This document shows, one piece after another, positions 33,060 to 45,480 of a stretch of DNA of 64,000 bases (position 1 is its first letter; every line of letters starts with the position of its first letter). Both the position numbers and the translations under genes were made by a program. Below the pieces are notes generated by a model. The model saw only the letters and a program-made list of their open reading frames with translations. It ran no database searches and was not told the DNA's origin. The stretch is from NCBI GenBank assembly GCA_946902985.2, contig OX336389.2, forward strand, positions 124,035,572-124,099,571, written 5' to 3'. The stretch is from Meconema thalassinum. Lineage: Eukaryota > Arthropoda > Insecta > Orthoptera > Tettigoniidae.

Positions 33060-33210
33060 TTTTCTACACGAGGCTGAGTGTTCCACGTTCCATCCCTGAG
33101 ACCAGAAGTAAATTTCTTGGCGAAGCCAAGAATCGAACACGGATCTCCGGGGCGACAACCAAGAATGCTAACCTTTATACCACAAAGTGGCCTACTGAGC
33201 GAAGTGTGTG
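33060..33210 (-). mobile_element. tRNA-derived SINE head, family 4
   Basis: The minus strand reads a tRNA-like head with A-box-like TGGTATAAAGGTTAG and B-box GTGTTCGATTCTTGG, then CTTCGCCAAGAAATTTACTT. Boundaries are uncertain; only this copy was recognised in the window. Confidence 0.5.
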
Positions 33211-33311
33211 GTTAGAAATTTCGCGTCTTGCTAGTTGCTGTAAAAAGTCGGGGAATGGGTATGGTTGAATTCCCACCTTACCATTAATATGAAGCAAGAA
33301 AGCTTAAGGAA

Positions 33312-33487
33312 TTACTTAACCGTTAATCTCGTGATCATGAGCCACAAGACCTCCATTTGTAGGTGGAATTCGAACCTCAGGACATGATATTTCACTTCGG
33401 AAATCTCACATGCATTGACCGGGAATCGAACCCGATTGATTCTGGTCAGAGGCAAGCAACTTGTCCAATGCACCACTACGCCCCCTC
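33312..33487 (-). mobile_element. tRNA-derived SINE, family 2 (reverse, diverged)
   Basis: Reverse complement of the family at 18872: GTGGAGGGGGCGTAGTGG at the right end, body CATGCATTGACCGGGAATCG, and AACCGTTAATCTCGTGATCA at the left. It is more diverged than the other two copies, with several indels. No target duplication was seen. Confidence 0.85.
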
Positions 33488-34041
33488 CACTGATAGGATA
33501 TGATAGACTGTTCAACTGTATATGTTCAATAAATTAACCCGTGAATAACGAGTACGATTGAGACTTGGTTAGTGAATGATAATTGTGGGGTAGGTTGTCG
33601 CTTATGTTGGCATTGGGACGTTACAAAATGACCTAGTAACATATTGATGGACTCAAAACTACAATGCATGTCTCACAAGGTTTTGTAAACTAATGAAGCC
33701 CAAATCTGTCACAAAGCAGAAACCAATTACGCCCTGATTACAATGGCAGGCGGGATTAACTTACTAAAATGAAGTCCAATGATCAATAAATATAATCCTA
33801 TTTTACTACCTCTGTCACGGATGAATTTACATTACAAATGGCAAATGCCTTTAGGGATTAACACCATGTGGCAGTCTGGTGGACGAGTGAAACAGAGATA
33901 TTGGTATACAATTTAAACAATCTAGTGTTGTATATGAAATCGTAATTACTACTGGATATTTGAAATCTACTCTGATTAAATAATTATGATGATATTGAAT
34001 ATGATAGAAGAGCTATAGACAGATATCAATACAGTCTCATG
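33488..34041. other. Unassigned sequence
   Basis: About 550 bp of AT-rich DNA, no credible ORF and no repeat structure recognised. Confidence 0.35.
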
Positions 34042-35210
34042 TTGTTAGCCTATTTTCATTTTCATCATATGAAATAGAGGCTTATGAGATTGTCCGCGTG
34101 TGTGTGTGTACCTTAGTAAATCTAAACGGCTTGAACGATTTCAATGAAACATGGCAAGGATACACTACTACCTTGTCCAACCTCGAACGTGCCTTTAAAA
34201 TTTTAATACATTTCACAAATTCCACTTGGTGACCGCGCGAAATATTTCTCCAGATTTCTATATCTCCAAAACAGTTACTGATATCACTCTGAAATTCTGT
34301 GTTTTGATATACAATACTATGTTAGGTGCACCTATGTGACTTTCGAAACCCTGTTAATTATAAAATGAACATGGTGTAAAGCAAAATTTAAAAAACATTA
34401 GAGGAATTTTCTTGCGATCTGATCATCCGCGCGGAGTGAAACTTGTCACGGCAAATGTTTATATACAAGATGTAATCAACTAGCGTCTGATTTAATTCAA
34501 ATGTTTTCATAAAGTCAAGATTAAATTTTAAATTTTAAAATGAAGTTATAATTCGTTATGTCCTAATTATGCGATCGAGGTGAAAGTTTGTATAATGAAC
34601 CAACACAATAATCACAACCTACTGGTAAATAACTATCGCCTACGTTTAAAACAATCTAAAATGGCGGTCATCAGGTTCTTTTAATATCTACGAATCCATT
34701 TCAACAATGAAACTGAAATTTTGTATGTTAATAGAGGCCATTACAATGAGTTCACCAATGTTACTTTTAATAACCTGTTGAGTACAAATCCAACATGCCA
34801 GTGACACGAAATTTAAATATTGAAATGGAGTTTTCTCCCGATTTAATCATCCAAGCTTAGTGAAAATTTCCACGGTAAATATTCATACAAGTCTCAATAT
34901 TATGGCGTCTAATTTAATTGAATTCAATGTCAGGTGTGCAAAATTGTATGAGTAATATCACTTCCTCATTTCTCGTGTCCTAAACAAACGAACGAAATGA
35001 AAGTTGGTAAGATGAACCTCGATTATAATATTAATCAGCTGGCATATATTCATATACCCTATATATAAAACAATTTAACATGGCACCCATGCTATGTGTT
35101 TCATCAGTTCTTAATAACTCCAAAATTATTGTATTTGAATGAGACAGAAATTACCAGAACAATACACACAAAGAGGCATATTAGTTCTTCATGGAGCCAA
35201 CTACTCGTTT
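34042..35210 (+). mobile_element. HINE-like repeat, copy 2 (degraded)
   Basis: Starts AGCCTATTTTCATTTTCATC, then CTTATGAGATTGTCC and a GTGTGTGTGTGTA tract as in the other copies. It ends TTAGTTCTTCATGGAGCCAAC with TACTCGTTT. Phased motifs are eroded but visible: TTGG at 34226, ATGG at 34371 (145 bp apart), ATGGCGG at 34661, ATGCC at 34795 and ATGGC at 35080. Confidence 0.65.
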
Positions 35211-35631
35211 ATGAATATTTTGATAGGCCTATATCCCAAAGCATTAAGGCCACACTATAAATGACCGTACATAATATTATTAAAAATAGAAGGCAGGTTT
35301 GGAATATTTAAATCAAGCAAACTCTTAAAGCTGGAAACACATTCGGCACATCATTGGATAGAGGAAGTATTGCAAATTCAGTCAACTGCTTTTGACAAAG
35401 ACTGGTGAGTAACTTCGCAGCAGACAAGCCGTTGATAGTCTGGGATGTAATACAAAGCATTTTGGCTTCCATTGAGCATCAAGTGTAACCTCTATGGAGC
35501 TTTCAAAACACGTAAAGGAGATTTTAAGAACCTTGAACCGTACTTTGCGTATTTATGAGAGTAATATCTTACAGTCTTTTACAGTTATAGGATGTTAAAG
35601 AATATGCCAATCAATACTTATTGAAACATAT
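35211..35631. other. Unassigned sequence before Gypsy-2
   Basis: About 420 bp, no credible ORF. Its last four bases, ATAT (35628-35631), are the left target duplication of Gypsy-2. Confidence 0.4.
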
Positions 35632-36317
35632 TGTTACGTGCCACCCCCTAGTGGCACTTTTGTTAACTGGATTACGGTGGGGGTACAAAGCACAACACCA
35701 ATTACTGCTTAAAGAAATAATTAACTTTATTGTGGCCAGAAAATTACACTAATCAGCAAATACAAGCAATTAGGAGCCTTACTCCAGTTTCCTCAAGTCT
35801 CTTCCTTGAGCGCTCTTGGCCCTTCCACTTGTCAACAGATCACAGAAGTTAATCCGTCCTAATGAGTACGGTGGCCTTGACAGAAACTACCTGCTCCTCT
35901 CCTTTATCTTCTCCGACCACAATTACTTACGATCACTTGCTGCAGGCTATTTCGCTGTCCACAAGCTGGAGAAACAAGTCACTGGATTTCGTAACTCGCA
36001 CAGCACTTCGTCACCACACTTCTGTCGCACAAGATAATCGCTCGCACTAGCTCGTAAAACACAACAACAACCACTGCTTCACGGGTCACTCTTATATAGC
36101 AGGCCGGTGACTCAATAAATGCTTCTAGATCCATCCAGGGTCCACGGCTTCTCGAAGTTTCCATCGCTGGTCCAGTCACGAATATTCTGGACTATCCCTT
36201 TGTCTGTAGTAGCCCTGTTGCATAAGGCGCGCGCAATACAGGAGGCAGGCCACAGCCCAGCCCTGGGGCAGTTGTGACTCATGCGGCGAGTGATGACACA
36301 AACTCACAGCCGTAACA
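35632..36317 (-). repeat. 3' LTR of Gypsy-2
   Basis: 686 bp with ends TGTTACG...CGTAACA, a perfect 7-bp terminal inverted repeat. On the minus strand it is preceded by the purine-rich AGGAAGGGGGTGG (36318-36330), which is the polypurine tract. ORFs in it are not genes. Confidence 0.93.
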
Positions 36318-36354
36318 CCACCCCCTTCCTAAAAAGGCTGATCGTTCCGATAAA

Positions 36355-37325
36355 TCATTGGTCCGTCTGTGTCCCTCCGTAGGCTGCCAGGCGATCTCGA
36401 TGCACGATCTTCATCTTCGCCCTCGGGCTCCGCTGGATCCTGTAGACGACATCGTTGATCCGTTTCACGACTCGGTACGGGCCCTCCCAGGACTTCTGCA
36501 GTTTGGGTGACAGGCCTTTCTTCCGTAATGGGTTGAAGAGCCAGACCAGGTCGTCCTCGTGGAATCCGCCGGCATCCGTCTGCTGGTCGTATCGGGTCTT
36601 CATTCGGTCGGTCTCGATCCGCAGTTTCCTCCTCGCGAACGCGTGCACGTTCTCCAGTTGGTCGACCAGTTCTTGACAATACTGGCTTACCGGGATCGGA
36701 TCATTCCCAGGTCGGCCGAAGGCAAGATCGACAGGTAGGCGGAGCTCCCTCCCAAACATGGCCCGGGCTGGTGTGCACCCGGTGGCTTCGTGCACGGCGG
36801 CGCGGTAGGCCAGGAGAAATAGTGGAAGATGTTTGTCCCAATCCCTCTGGTGCTCGCTGACGACTATTCGGAGATGGTTCTCGATGGTGCGATTGAATCG
36901 CTCTACCATCCCGTCGGACTGAGGGTGTAGTGGCGTTGTCCTTGTCTTCCGGATTCCCAGCAGCTGGCATAGGTTCTGGAACACCTGCGACTCGAAGTTC
37001 CTCCCTTGGTCGGAGTGCAGCTCCAGGGGTACTCCGTACCGGCTGACGAATTCCTTCACCAGGGTCTCTGCAATCGTCGCGGCTTCTTGGTTAGGGAGCG
37101 CATACGCCTCCGGCCATTTGGTAAAGTAGTCGCTGACGACTAATATGTAGCGGTTCCCTGCCTCGCTTAACGGGAATGGCCCAGCAACATCGATGGCCAC
37201 TCTTTCCATGGGGCCCCCACGTTGTAGGTCTTCAGTGGACCCCGTCGTCTTCGTCCTGGGCCCTTGCTGGCTGCGCAATCGTGGCACCTCGCGCAGTAGT
37301 TCTCCACGTCTGTTCGGCATCCGAT
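36355..37325 (-). pseudogene. pol: Gypsy-2 integrase core and C-terminal part
   Basis: Open frame, homologous from about 37285 downward, ending at 36355. DDE integrase: MERVAIDVAGPF (first Asp), LHSDQGRNFES (second Asp) and HPQSDGMVERFNRT (Glu), then AYRAAVHEATGCTPA and a C-terminal tail DDLVWLFNPLRKKG...WEGPYRVV. It is in a different frame from the upstream pol; the switch lies in the zinc-finger linker near 37255-37280, so one base was gained or lost. The part of this open frame above 37325 overlaps the upstream frame and is not homologous. Confidence 0.85.
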
Positions 37326-38201
37326 CTAGTAGAACCGCTCTCTCAGCTTCTCCAGGGTCTTCTTTATCCCTAGGTGTCCACCAGATGATCCTCCATGAAC
37401 TTCCTTCAGGACTTCCTCCGTCATAGCCTTTGGAACGACGACTTGTTCCCGAGATGTCTTCCCGTAGGTGCTCTCCCAGGTACGGCAGATGAGGCCATCC
37501 CTCACAATCAGCGAGTCCCACTGCGTCCAGTAGGACTTAAACTTTGGGCTGCAGTCACTCACAATGTTCCACCCGGGTCTAGGGACACAGGCCCTCTTCC
37601 ATTCGGCTATCAGTCCCAGGTCATCATCTTCTGCTTGCGCCCGCGTGAAAGATTCGCGGCTCCAGCTCCCTTGAAGTTCCACGGTAGTCCTTCGGCACTG
37701 TATACCGGTGTTCTCCTCCCTTCGGGCACAGAAGGTGCAGTCTTCGGGGCACGGTTTTCGTGACAGGGCGCCGGCGTTAGAATGCAGTTGGCCTTTCCTG
37801 TGCTGAATCTCAAAGTTGTACTGCTGAAGCCTCTCTAACCACCGCGCGAGTTGAACCTCGGGCTGCTTGAAGTTCAGGAGCCACCGCAGGGATGCATGGT
37901 CGGTCCTGATGAGAAATTCTTGCCCGTACAGATACTTGAGGAAGTGTTCAATGGTCTTCACGATGGCGAGCAGCTCCTTCCTGGTGACGCAGTAGTTCCT
38001 TTCTGGCTTTGACAAGGCCTTGCTGAAGTAGGCCACTACTCTCTCCTCGCCGTCCACTACTTGCGACAGGATTCCCCCTATGCCAAAGTCGCTGGCATCG
38101 GTATCGACGATGAACCTTGTTCCAGGTCTGGGGTAGGCCAGAATAGGTGCGGTGCACAGAGCCTGCTTGAGTTGTTCGAAGGCACTGTGGCATTCTGCTG
38201 T
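37326..38201 (-). pseudogene. pol: Gypsy-2 RNase H and integrase zinc-finger part
   Basis: Same frame as the RT segment, after the stop at 38202-38204. RNase H: IVDTDASDFGIGG near 38100, VVAYFSKALSKPERNY, TRKELLAIV, IRTDHASLRWL. The integrase finger begins with HGGSSGGHLGIKKTLEKLRERFY. It ends at a TAG (37326-37328) where this family normally has Trp; the CARCHDC half of the finger follows in the same frame beyond the stop. Confidence 0.82.
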
Positions 38202-39764
38202 CTACGTGAAGAGTTGGTCCTTCTCAGTCAGTCGATGTAAAGGTTTGGCGATGTCGGCGAATCCTCTCACGAAGCGACGGTAATAAGTGCAGTGTCCCAG
38301 GAAACTTCGTAGTTGGGACTTGTCCTTCGGAACTGGCCACTCCCTCACAGCTGCGGTCTTCTCTGGGTCGGTGCGCACCCCTTCCTCGGAGACGATATGC
38401 CCAAGGTACTGGACCCGCTTCTGGAAGAGCTGACACTTCTTGGGGCTCAACTTCAGCTGGGCAGCCCGTAGCTTCAACAAGATCTCCTTCAGGTTGCTGT
38501 AGTGCTCCTCGAAGCTCCTCCCCAGAACGATGACGTCGTCTATGTATACCAGGCAGGTCTTCCAGTGTAGTCCCCTCAGTATGGACTCCATTAGCCTTTC
38601 GCAGGTCGCAGGGGCGTTGCACAGACCGAATGGCATGACGGTGAACTGCCAGAGCCCGCTGCCCACAGAGAACGCCGTTTTCTCGCGGTCCTTAGGGTGG
38701 ACCTCCACCTGCCAGTAGGCACTCTTCAAATCCAAGGTGGAGAACCATCTTGACCCTGATATGGTGTCCAGCGTGTCGTCGATCCGGGGTAGAGGGTAGC
38801 TGTCCTTCTTCGTGACGTCGTTCACCCGCCTGTAGTCCACGCAGAACCTGGTGGAACCGTCCTTCTTCTTCACTAGCACGACCGGAGAACTCCAAGGACT
38901 ATGTGATGGCTCGATCACCCCTTGCTCCTTCATCTCTTCTACCATCCGGTCGACTTCGTCTTGCTTGGCGAGGGGGACACGTCGGAATGGGGCCCTAATC
39001 GGTGCGCTGTCCCCAACGTCGATTCTGTGCTGGACCAAGCTTGTCCTGCCAAAGTCTTTACTCCCCACGGAGAAGACATCCTGGAATTCGCGTAGCAGGT
39101 CCTGAAGTTGGCGTGATTGCTCTTCGTCTAAATGGTCCTGGGATCCTTGGTACAGCTTCTGTAGTTCTTCTGGCAGGGCGCGTCTTCTTCGGTTGTCCGT
39201 TTGCAGGTGTCCGTCCGTCGTTTCTGTGATGCGGGCAATCCAGGTAACGGGCTCGCAGACTCCTAGGTTGGTGTCCCGGTGAACCGTAATATCGTAGTCG
39301 TTCAGGTTGGACAGGCGGACGTACGGCCGAGGCGTCGTGTTGATGAGGGTCTTGGCAACTAGCAATCCTTTTGTCTGGATGTCCTCATAGTTTGGCTCGA
39401 TGACAGCCGCCACTCCCTCAGCAGTTCCGTCGACAATTACGGCGGCGCTGACCTCCGTCCTGGCAGGAACGATGACGTCCTCTCTCAGCCTTACTCGTCG
39501 TGCGGTGATGGACTCGTGCGCAGGTTGCAAAGCAAGTTCCTCACCTCCGAAGTGCAGAGTGTTGGTACTCAGGTCCAAGATGATGTTGTTCTGGTCCAGG
39601 AAGTCCAGTCCGATGATCACTTCATTTGATACGTCAGCCACAAGCACTGGATGCTTTATCGCCCGTCGACCAATGACGAACTCCAGTGATGCTTCGCCGT
39701 GTACCGGTGCGGTCTCTCCGGTCGCGGTTATTAGCTGGAAGTTCCTTTGTGTGGGTTGCATTCT
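38202..39764 (-). pseudogene. pol: Gypsy-2 protease C-terminal part and reverse transcriptase
   Basis: Open frame from just after the TGA at 39765-39767 to the TAG at 38202-38204. Protease flap region: VLVADVSNEVIIGLDFL. Reverse transcriptase: VVLVKKKDGSTRFCVDYRRVN, STLDLKSAYWQV, MPFGLCNAPATCERLM, catalytic CLVYIDDVIVLG, FLGHCTYYRRFV. RT residues look intact. The ATG at 39761 is probably not a real start, because the frame continues from gag. The terminal TAG replaces a codon usually Trp (FT-W-T) in relatives. Confidence 0.88.
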
Positions 39765-41423
39765 TCACTTCGGGATCACGGTGGGACTGACGATGGTCCT
39801 CGATGCTTCCGTGTCGATTAGCATGGGCCAGCTCTCTCCGTTGACGACTCCGTCGACCATCAGGCTGCTATTATCCCTCCGTAACTGCGTCACACGAACT
39901 TGGACTGCCGGGGCTTGACGACTGTCACAAGCCAACCTTTGCCCCCCTAGGCTGGCTGATACTTGCTTTCCTGGGCCGCGCGTTTTCCCTACGACTGACT
40001 GTCCCGACGGAAACCCTTGGCGGCGGCGATCACCGCAGTCCTTGCTCAGGTGGCCTCTCTTACGGCAGGTCCAGCAGGTTGGTAGTCCTCTTCCGGGCCG
40101 CCTCTCCGGATGTCCTTCGGCTACGTTTTTGCTGGTGGTACCGCGACTATCGAAGAAACGGCTTAGCGCCTCCATTAATTCGTCGGCCAGGGGCTTGGTC
40201 TCGTTGGTTTTTACTGGTTCGTCGACGTCCACTTGACGCACCCGCGCGTGCATTCTGGATGCTTGTTTTGCCGTCTCGAACTCAAGTGCGTGGCTCAGCG
40301 CATCTGCCAGGGTATTATTGCGCGCGAGACGCAGCGCCTGTTGAGTGTCCGAGTCCCGTAGCCCGTCGGTGAAAGTCTGCGTCGCTATCTGCTCCAGAAA
40401 GTCGGCCGGCGCTGTTGGGTAGGCGAGCCTTACGAGGCGTGCGATGTCCATCTCGAACTCCAGCAGGGTTTCCGCGTTCTTCTGTACCCGGGTCCGGAGC
40501 TGCATCTGGCAGGCCTGCTGAAGATGGCTATCTCCATATCGGGACTCCATATGGGCGATCAGTGAAGCGTAGTCCTGGGATCCAGTCGGGATGGCCTGAA
40601 GGACGTTAAGGGCGTCACCTCTCAGTGCTTCAATGAGAGCTGTAGCCTTTTCAGTGTTGTTCCAGTTATTTATGGAACAGGCCGCCTCGAACTGTCGTAA
40701 GTAGGTGCTCCACGGGACCTTTCCGTCGAAGGTTGGGGGCGTCACTCTGCTATGTCCCGTTCCTGATATTCCCGGTGTAACGGTGGGCGGGCGTTGGCGC
40801 AGCTCGGCAACTTCCTCTCGTAGAGCGTTAAATTTCTCTTCCACCCCCGTCAGTGGGCGTTGGCGCAGCTCGGCAACTTCCACTTGTAAGGCGTTGAATT
40901 TCTCCTCCACCCCCATCAGCGGTCGTTGGCACAGCTCGGCAACTTCCACTTGCAAGGCGTTGAACTTCTCCTCCACCCCCATCAGCGGGCGTTGACGCAG
41001 CTCGGCAACTTCTACTTGTAAGGCGTCGAACTTCTTTTCCACTGCCGTGACTTCCTCACGCAGACCCAGTTCTAATTTCTTCAGGTCCTGTGGCAACTTA
41101 TTCTGACCGTCTTCCATCTTCTTCTGGCCGTCCTCTATCCTCTTCAGGTCCTCCGCTAGCTTCCTCTGGCCGTCTTCTAGTTTGGCAGTTAGGTCCTCGG
41201 CTAACTTCTTCTGGCCGTCCTCCATCTTCTTCTGGCCGTCCTCCATCTTCTTCAGGTCCTCCGCTAACTTATTTTGACCGTCTTCTATCTTCTTCTGGCC
41301 GTCTTCTAATTTGGCAGTTAGGTCCTTGGTTAAATTCTTCTGGCCGTCTTCTATGCCATTTAACTTTTCTAGCAATGCTGCCAATTGCGCCTCCATTTTA
41401 GTTGTTTGCCTTGTAAAGGGCAT
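39765..41423 (-). pseudogene. gag: Gypsy-2 gag and protease N-terminus
   Basis: Open frame of 552 codons from ATG 41423. N-terminal coiled coil of EDGQKK/LAEDL repeats (41400-41080), then four tandem copies of a VEEKFNALQVEVAELRQRP unit (about 41040-40790). The capsid-like domain follows (VTPPTFDGKVPWSTYLRQFE, NWNNTEKATALIEALRGDA). A CCHC knuckle CWTCRKRGHLSKDC lies near 40075-40035. The protease start LIDTEASRTIV has Glu where the catalytic motif has Gly (DTG), codon at 39807-39809. It ends at TGA 39765-39767, and the same frame goes on into the rest of the protease, so the stop cuts the enzyme itself. Confidence 0.9.
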
Positions 41424-41504
41424 GCACTCACAGGAAAATTAGAGAAAATGACCTGCTCGGGTTTTGAAACCAGGACCGTCAGGTGTTGTGCTTGAGTTCG
41501 TAAT

Positions 41505-41522
41505 CCCGCTTCTGACACCAGT
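41505..41522 (-). promoter_or_regulatory. Gypsy-2 primer-binding site
   Basis: Directly next to the 5' LTR on the minus strand, after two bases: TGGTGTCAGAAGCGGGAT. It starts with TGG, complementary to a tRNA 3' CCA end. Which tRNA is not established here. Confidence 0.75.
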
Positions 41523-42209
41523 TGTTACGTGCCACCCCCTAGTGGCACTTTTGTTAACTGGATTACGGTGGGGGTACAAAGCACAACACCAATTACTGCT
41601 TAAAGAAATAATTAACTTTATTGTGGCCAGAAAATTACACTAATCAGCAAATACAAGCAATTAGGAGCCTTACTCCAGTTTCCTCAAGTCTCTTCCTTGA
41701 GCGCTCTTGGCCCTTCCACTTGTCAACAGATCACAGAAGTTAATCCGTCCTAATGAGTACGGTGGCCTTGACAGAAACTACCTGCTCATCTCCTTTATCT
41801 TCTCCGACCACAATTACTTACGATCACTTGCTGCAGGCTATTTCGCTGTCCACAAGCTGGAGAAACAATGTCACTGGATTTCGTAACTCGCACAGCACTT
41901 CGTCACCACACTTCTGTCGCACAAGATAATCGCTCGCACTAGCTCGTAAAACACAACAACAACCACTGCTTCACGGGTCACTCTTATATAGCAGGCCGGT
42001 GACTCAATAAATGCTTCTAGATCCATCCAGGGTCCACGGCTTCTCGAAGTTTCCATCGCTGGTCCAGTCACGAATATTCTGGACTATCCCTTTGTCTGTA
42101 GTAGCCCTGTTGCATAAGGCACGCGCAATACAGGAGGCAGGCCACAGCCCAGCCCTGGGGCAGTTGTGACTCATGCGGCGAGTGATGAAACAAACTCACA
42201 GCCGTAACA
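41523..42209 (-). repeat. 5' LTR of Gypsy-2
   Basis: 687 bp, nearly identical to 35632-36317. It should drive transcription leftward. The sequence TCTTATATAGC near 41982 (minus GCTATATAAGAG) is a TATA-like box, present also in the other LTR. Confidence 0.92.
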
Positions 42210-42213
42210 ATAT

Positions 42214-44642
42214 GTATTTTAAGTATTAATGATGATACATGTTACGACCTACGTTGAGGTATTTTTCAGTCAGTAATAAAAATAGGGGATTGTTGAAAAA
42301 CTATGTTCTAATATGAATGTTGCGTAAGAAAAACTATATAATAGATATGTAATTGAAATAAATGAAAAATCAATCGAAATGGTTTTCCTTACAAACAGAA
42401 AAAAAGAAAACAAATCTGTAAGGAAACTTCTTTGTTTGCAAGATGTGAAGCTGCAAGCGTAAATGGAGTGCAGAATGCTCTATGTATTGAATACTTTGAA
42501 GTTACCGCCAGGTATCATTGACATATGCAGTTGTTATCAATTAATTGGAAAATATTATATCATGGATGAGTGAATTTATTTATTAAAACGGAAAATGAAT
42601 ATGAAAGCTGTGCGATTTATTCAAATAATAAGACTTCATAACTTACCGTATAATGAAGTTGAGAAGCAAAAAATTGACTTGATCATACAGTGTTCTTTTT
42701 GGTGAAACTTATGCCAACATACTGTATATAATTTGGTATTTATTATTTTTGATGAAATAGCAGCTTATTATAAATAACAACGATCGATGTACTGCAACAC
42801 TTGAGTGCTTTTATTTGAAATTGAATAGCCTATATTATAACAATATTACATGTGCTCTACGCCCAACACAAGCATGGGAGATGGTAGAGTTTGTTTCCGC
42901 AGAGTGTACACACAAGACTAGACACTGCCTTGCAATCCATGGTGATCAGGCTATGTCAGTGCTCTCGGCAACCAGCTTGGAGTATCCGAACCTTGTGGCA
43001 AGCGCTCTCCAACAATTTTTGATAGTATTGACAATGTTAATATACGTATGTTGTTCTACCTGGCTACATCTGTAAAAGAAGACCGATACAATGTGATTAA
43101 TCTGGTGAGAATTTAAAGTATATTGGAAATGCGTATAGCATATTTTTTATGTATTGTTACCTTATATCTTTATGAAGAGGTGTGGTATGAAGTGGTTCAT
43201 ACACATCGAATATTTAATATGTAATTTATCGTTTTACTTGTTAAAACTATACGTTTCAATGAGATTTAAAGAACTAGCGCATTGTATTCTACAGATAATC
43301 TTCATGAATTGAGAATTGTTACCAAGGAGGTGGGTGATTGATGTTGACTAAGGGCGATGTTGTAGCGTTACTAAAAGACTCTATAATTTCAATAACAGCG
43401 CCAACTTAATATCATATTTAGTAAACGATGACATTTTATGGTTTCTCAGATATTATATGTTATTTAGCTTATTAATTGTTATATCTATACGCAATGTATT
43501 CCTAAACTAACTCTTGTGTATTGAGCCCGTTTCCAAGGAGTTGTGCGGTTGATGTTGGCTAAGGGTGAGGTTATAGCGTTGCTATGTCTCTAAGAATTAC
43601 TCTAGCAGCGCCAACCTAATATCATTTATAGTAAACAATTGCTACTTAGACTCCTCAGAAATTAAACAATTTGCACAATAAGTGGAGTAGAGCTTCGATA
43701 TTATAAAAATAAACATTTAATTTTTATTTTGTAAGTTATTTAGATAACTCTTGCTAGATGTGTGTTATTCAAATTAATGAAGTAATTATAAGTATTTTCT
43801 TTGGGTTATATTTTTAAAACATGCATAATATGAGATGTGGGGATGAGCGTTTACTAAGAGCGCCATTGTATCGCTGTTATGATTATAAATGCTTTTCAAG
43901 CTTGATCTTGTAGATTCCAGTGTAAGTACTCGAGCAATCTAATATAACTCTTGGAAAACGTAGTGCGCTATTATATATGATATTGTCAATACTAATATGT
44001 TGATCTTAGGATAATAATCAATATAGCCTAATCTCATATTTTAATAGATCGATCGTAGTTACATTTTAGAACGTAGTGTGCTATAACTTGGAGGAAAGTG
44101 GCGCAAAATATTATTGTTATTATTATATCCATTGAGGTATGCATAAAAAGGTGGTTTAAATATCAAATGAAATTTTATTGAATAACTGTATTATTGTTCA
44201 AAGAAGCCATTTTGGTGTAGTTTATAATTAGCGTGATACTGTATTTAAACGGGCAGTATTGTAGGACTGATAATGTTTTTATATTATCTTAGATTACACG
44301 ATATAGGGATAAAATTAATTTGGTATCAACAATCTTAATTATTTCCAAAAAGGAATGGAAAGATATAGAGATGAAAATAATCAAAAATATAATTATTTTT
44401 GTGGAGTAAGTTAATGACAAAAATAGTTTTGGGAAATGTTGATGGTAGGGTTATGTTTTAGATTGATTCATAATGGAAAGCTTATTACTAAACTTTATAA
44501 TATGTTTAAAAATATTTAAGGAGGTTTGAGTATTTTTTTTTTTTCTAATGTCCAAGGTTGTAAGGAACAAATGTTTGTTTTCGTTGATTAATTCATTTAT
44601 GTTAAGATCGGGGGATAACTATTGGTGAATATATATTTCCAT
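42214..44642. other. AT-rich stretch with a ~212-bp direct duplication
   Basis: No credible gene; the 86-codon ORF at 42815-43075 has no recognised domain. A diverged direct repeat, CCAAGGAG...TTGATGTTG(A/G)CTAAGGG...GCGCCAAC(T/C)TAATATCAT, lies at about 43320-43440 and 43532-43650. A weaker third trace (AGCGCCATTGTATCGCTG) lies near 43858. Confidence 0.5.
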
Positions 44643-45480
44643 TTTTAACCTACTTTCGATTTTTGGAAAAAATGAAAGTAGACTTATGAGATCAACACAG
44701 GGCCAAACATTGTGTTTCTGTCTGTGTGTCTCTCTGTGTGTGTACTCTGCATGTATGTTCCCCCCTATCAATTCAAACATGGTGAAACGGAATTGAACGA
44801 AATTTGGTACAGAGGTAGCACTAGCAAAAGGCACCTTAGTGTCTTGTATTATATCGCCGCCATCTTGACGGAAACGTAATGGTGTCTACCCAAATGTTCA
44901 AAGCTTAAATCACATTACGACTAACCTAATCATCTGATCTCTACTAAATTTCGCAACAACATACATTTATGTGGGAAGCGCCTTTTGACCAAACTACAAG
45001 GTCATCAGTCCAATAGTTTGCAGATGGCGGCCATGTGTGCGTATGAAAATCGATTCCTCCTATCAATTCAAACACGGTGAGACCGTATTGGACGAAATTT
45101 GGTACAGAGGTAGCACTAGCAAAGGGCACCTCAGTGTCATATTTTATATCGCCGCCATCTTGACGGAAACGTAATGGCGGCCACCCAAATGTTCAAAGCT
45201 TAAATCAAATTACGGCTAACATAATCATCCGATCTCTACCACATTTTGCAACAATATGCCTTAACGTGGGATGCGTCTTTTACCCAAACTACAATTTCAT
45301 CAGCCAAATAGTTTCAATATGGTGGATGTATGAATCATGCAAGTATTATAGCCGAACCGCAACTTACGATTCAACAAGACCTGGCCTCAACAATACATCT
45401 TATCGTACATAAGGAGGTATAATCTGTCCTCAAAATGGTGACCGGTAGGATATTAGCATATTATAATAGAATATGTAACC
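44643..45480 (+). mobile_element. HINE-like repeat, copy 3 (diverged subfamily)
   Basis: Starts AACCTACTTTCG with the complement GAAAGTAG a few bases on, so a hairpin, then CTTATGAGATCAACAC and a GTGTGTCTCTCTGTGTGTGT tract. Motifs are ATGGTG at 44879, ATGGCGGC at 45024, ATGGCGGC at 45174 and ATGGTGG at 45319, spaced 145, 150 and 145. The phrase CAATTCAAACA(C/T)GGTGA repeats. The right end is unclear. Confidence 0.65.

Larger units (their letters stand above)
35632..42209 (-). mobile_element. Gypsy-2: complete Ty3/Gypsy LTR retrotransposon
   Basis: LTRs at 35632-36317 and 41523-42209 flank a gag-pol on the minus strand. Outside are ATAT (35628-35631) and ATAT (42210-42213), a 4-bp target duplication. 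The LTRs differ by three substitutions and one 1-bp indel in about 687 bp, so the insertion is young. The interior is clearly more GC-rich than its surroundings. Gag and pol were probably one frame, now broken by three stops and one frameshift. Pol resembles the 412/mdg1 group by motif. No env. Confidence 0.95.

Noticed and set aside
39765..39767. Programmed UGA readthrough between Gypsy-2 gag and pol
   Set aside because: The stop lies within the protease domain, after its catalytic motif, not at a gag-protease boundary; nonsense mutation is simpler.
40042..41401. Plus-strand ORFs over Gypsy-2 gag
   Set aside because: They are reverse shadows of the minus-strand gag repeats (SSGRP-type periodicity).
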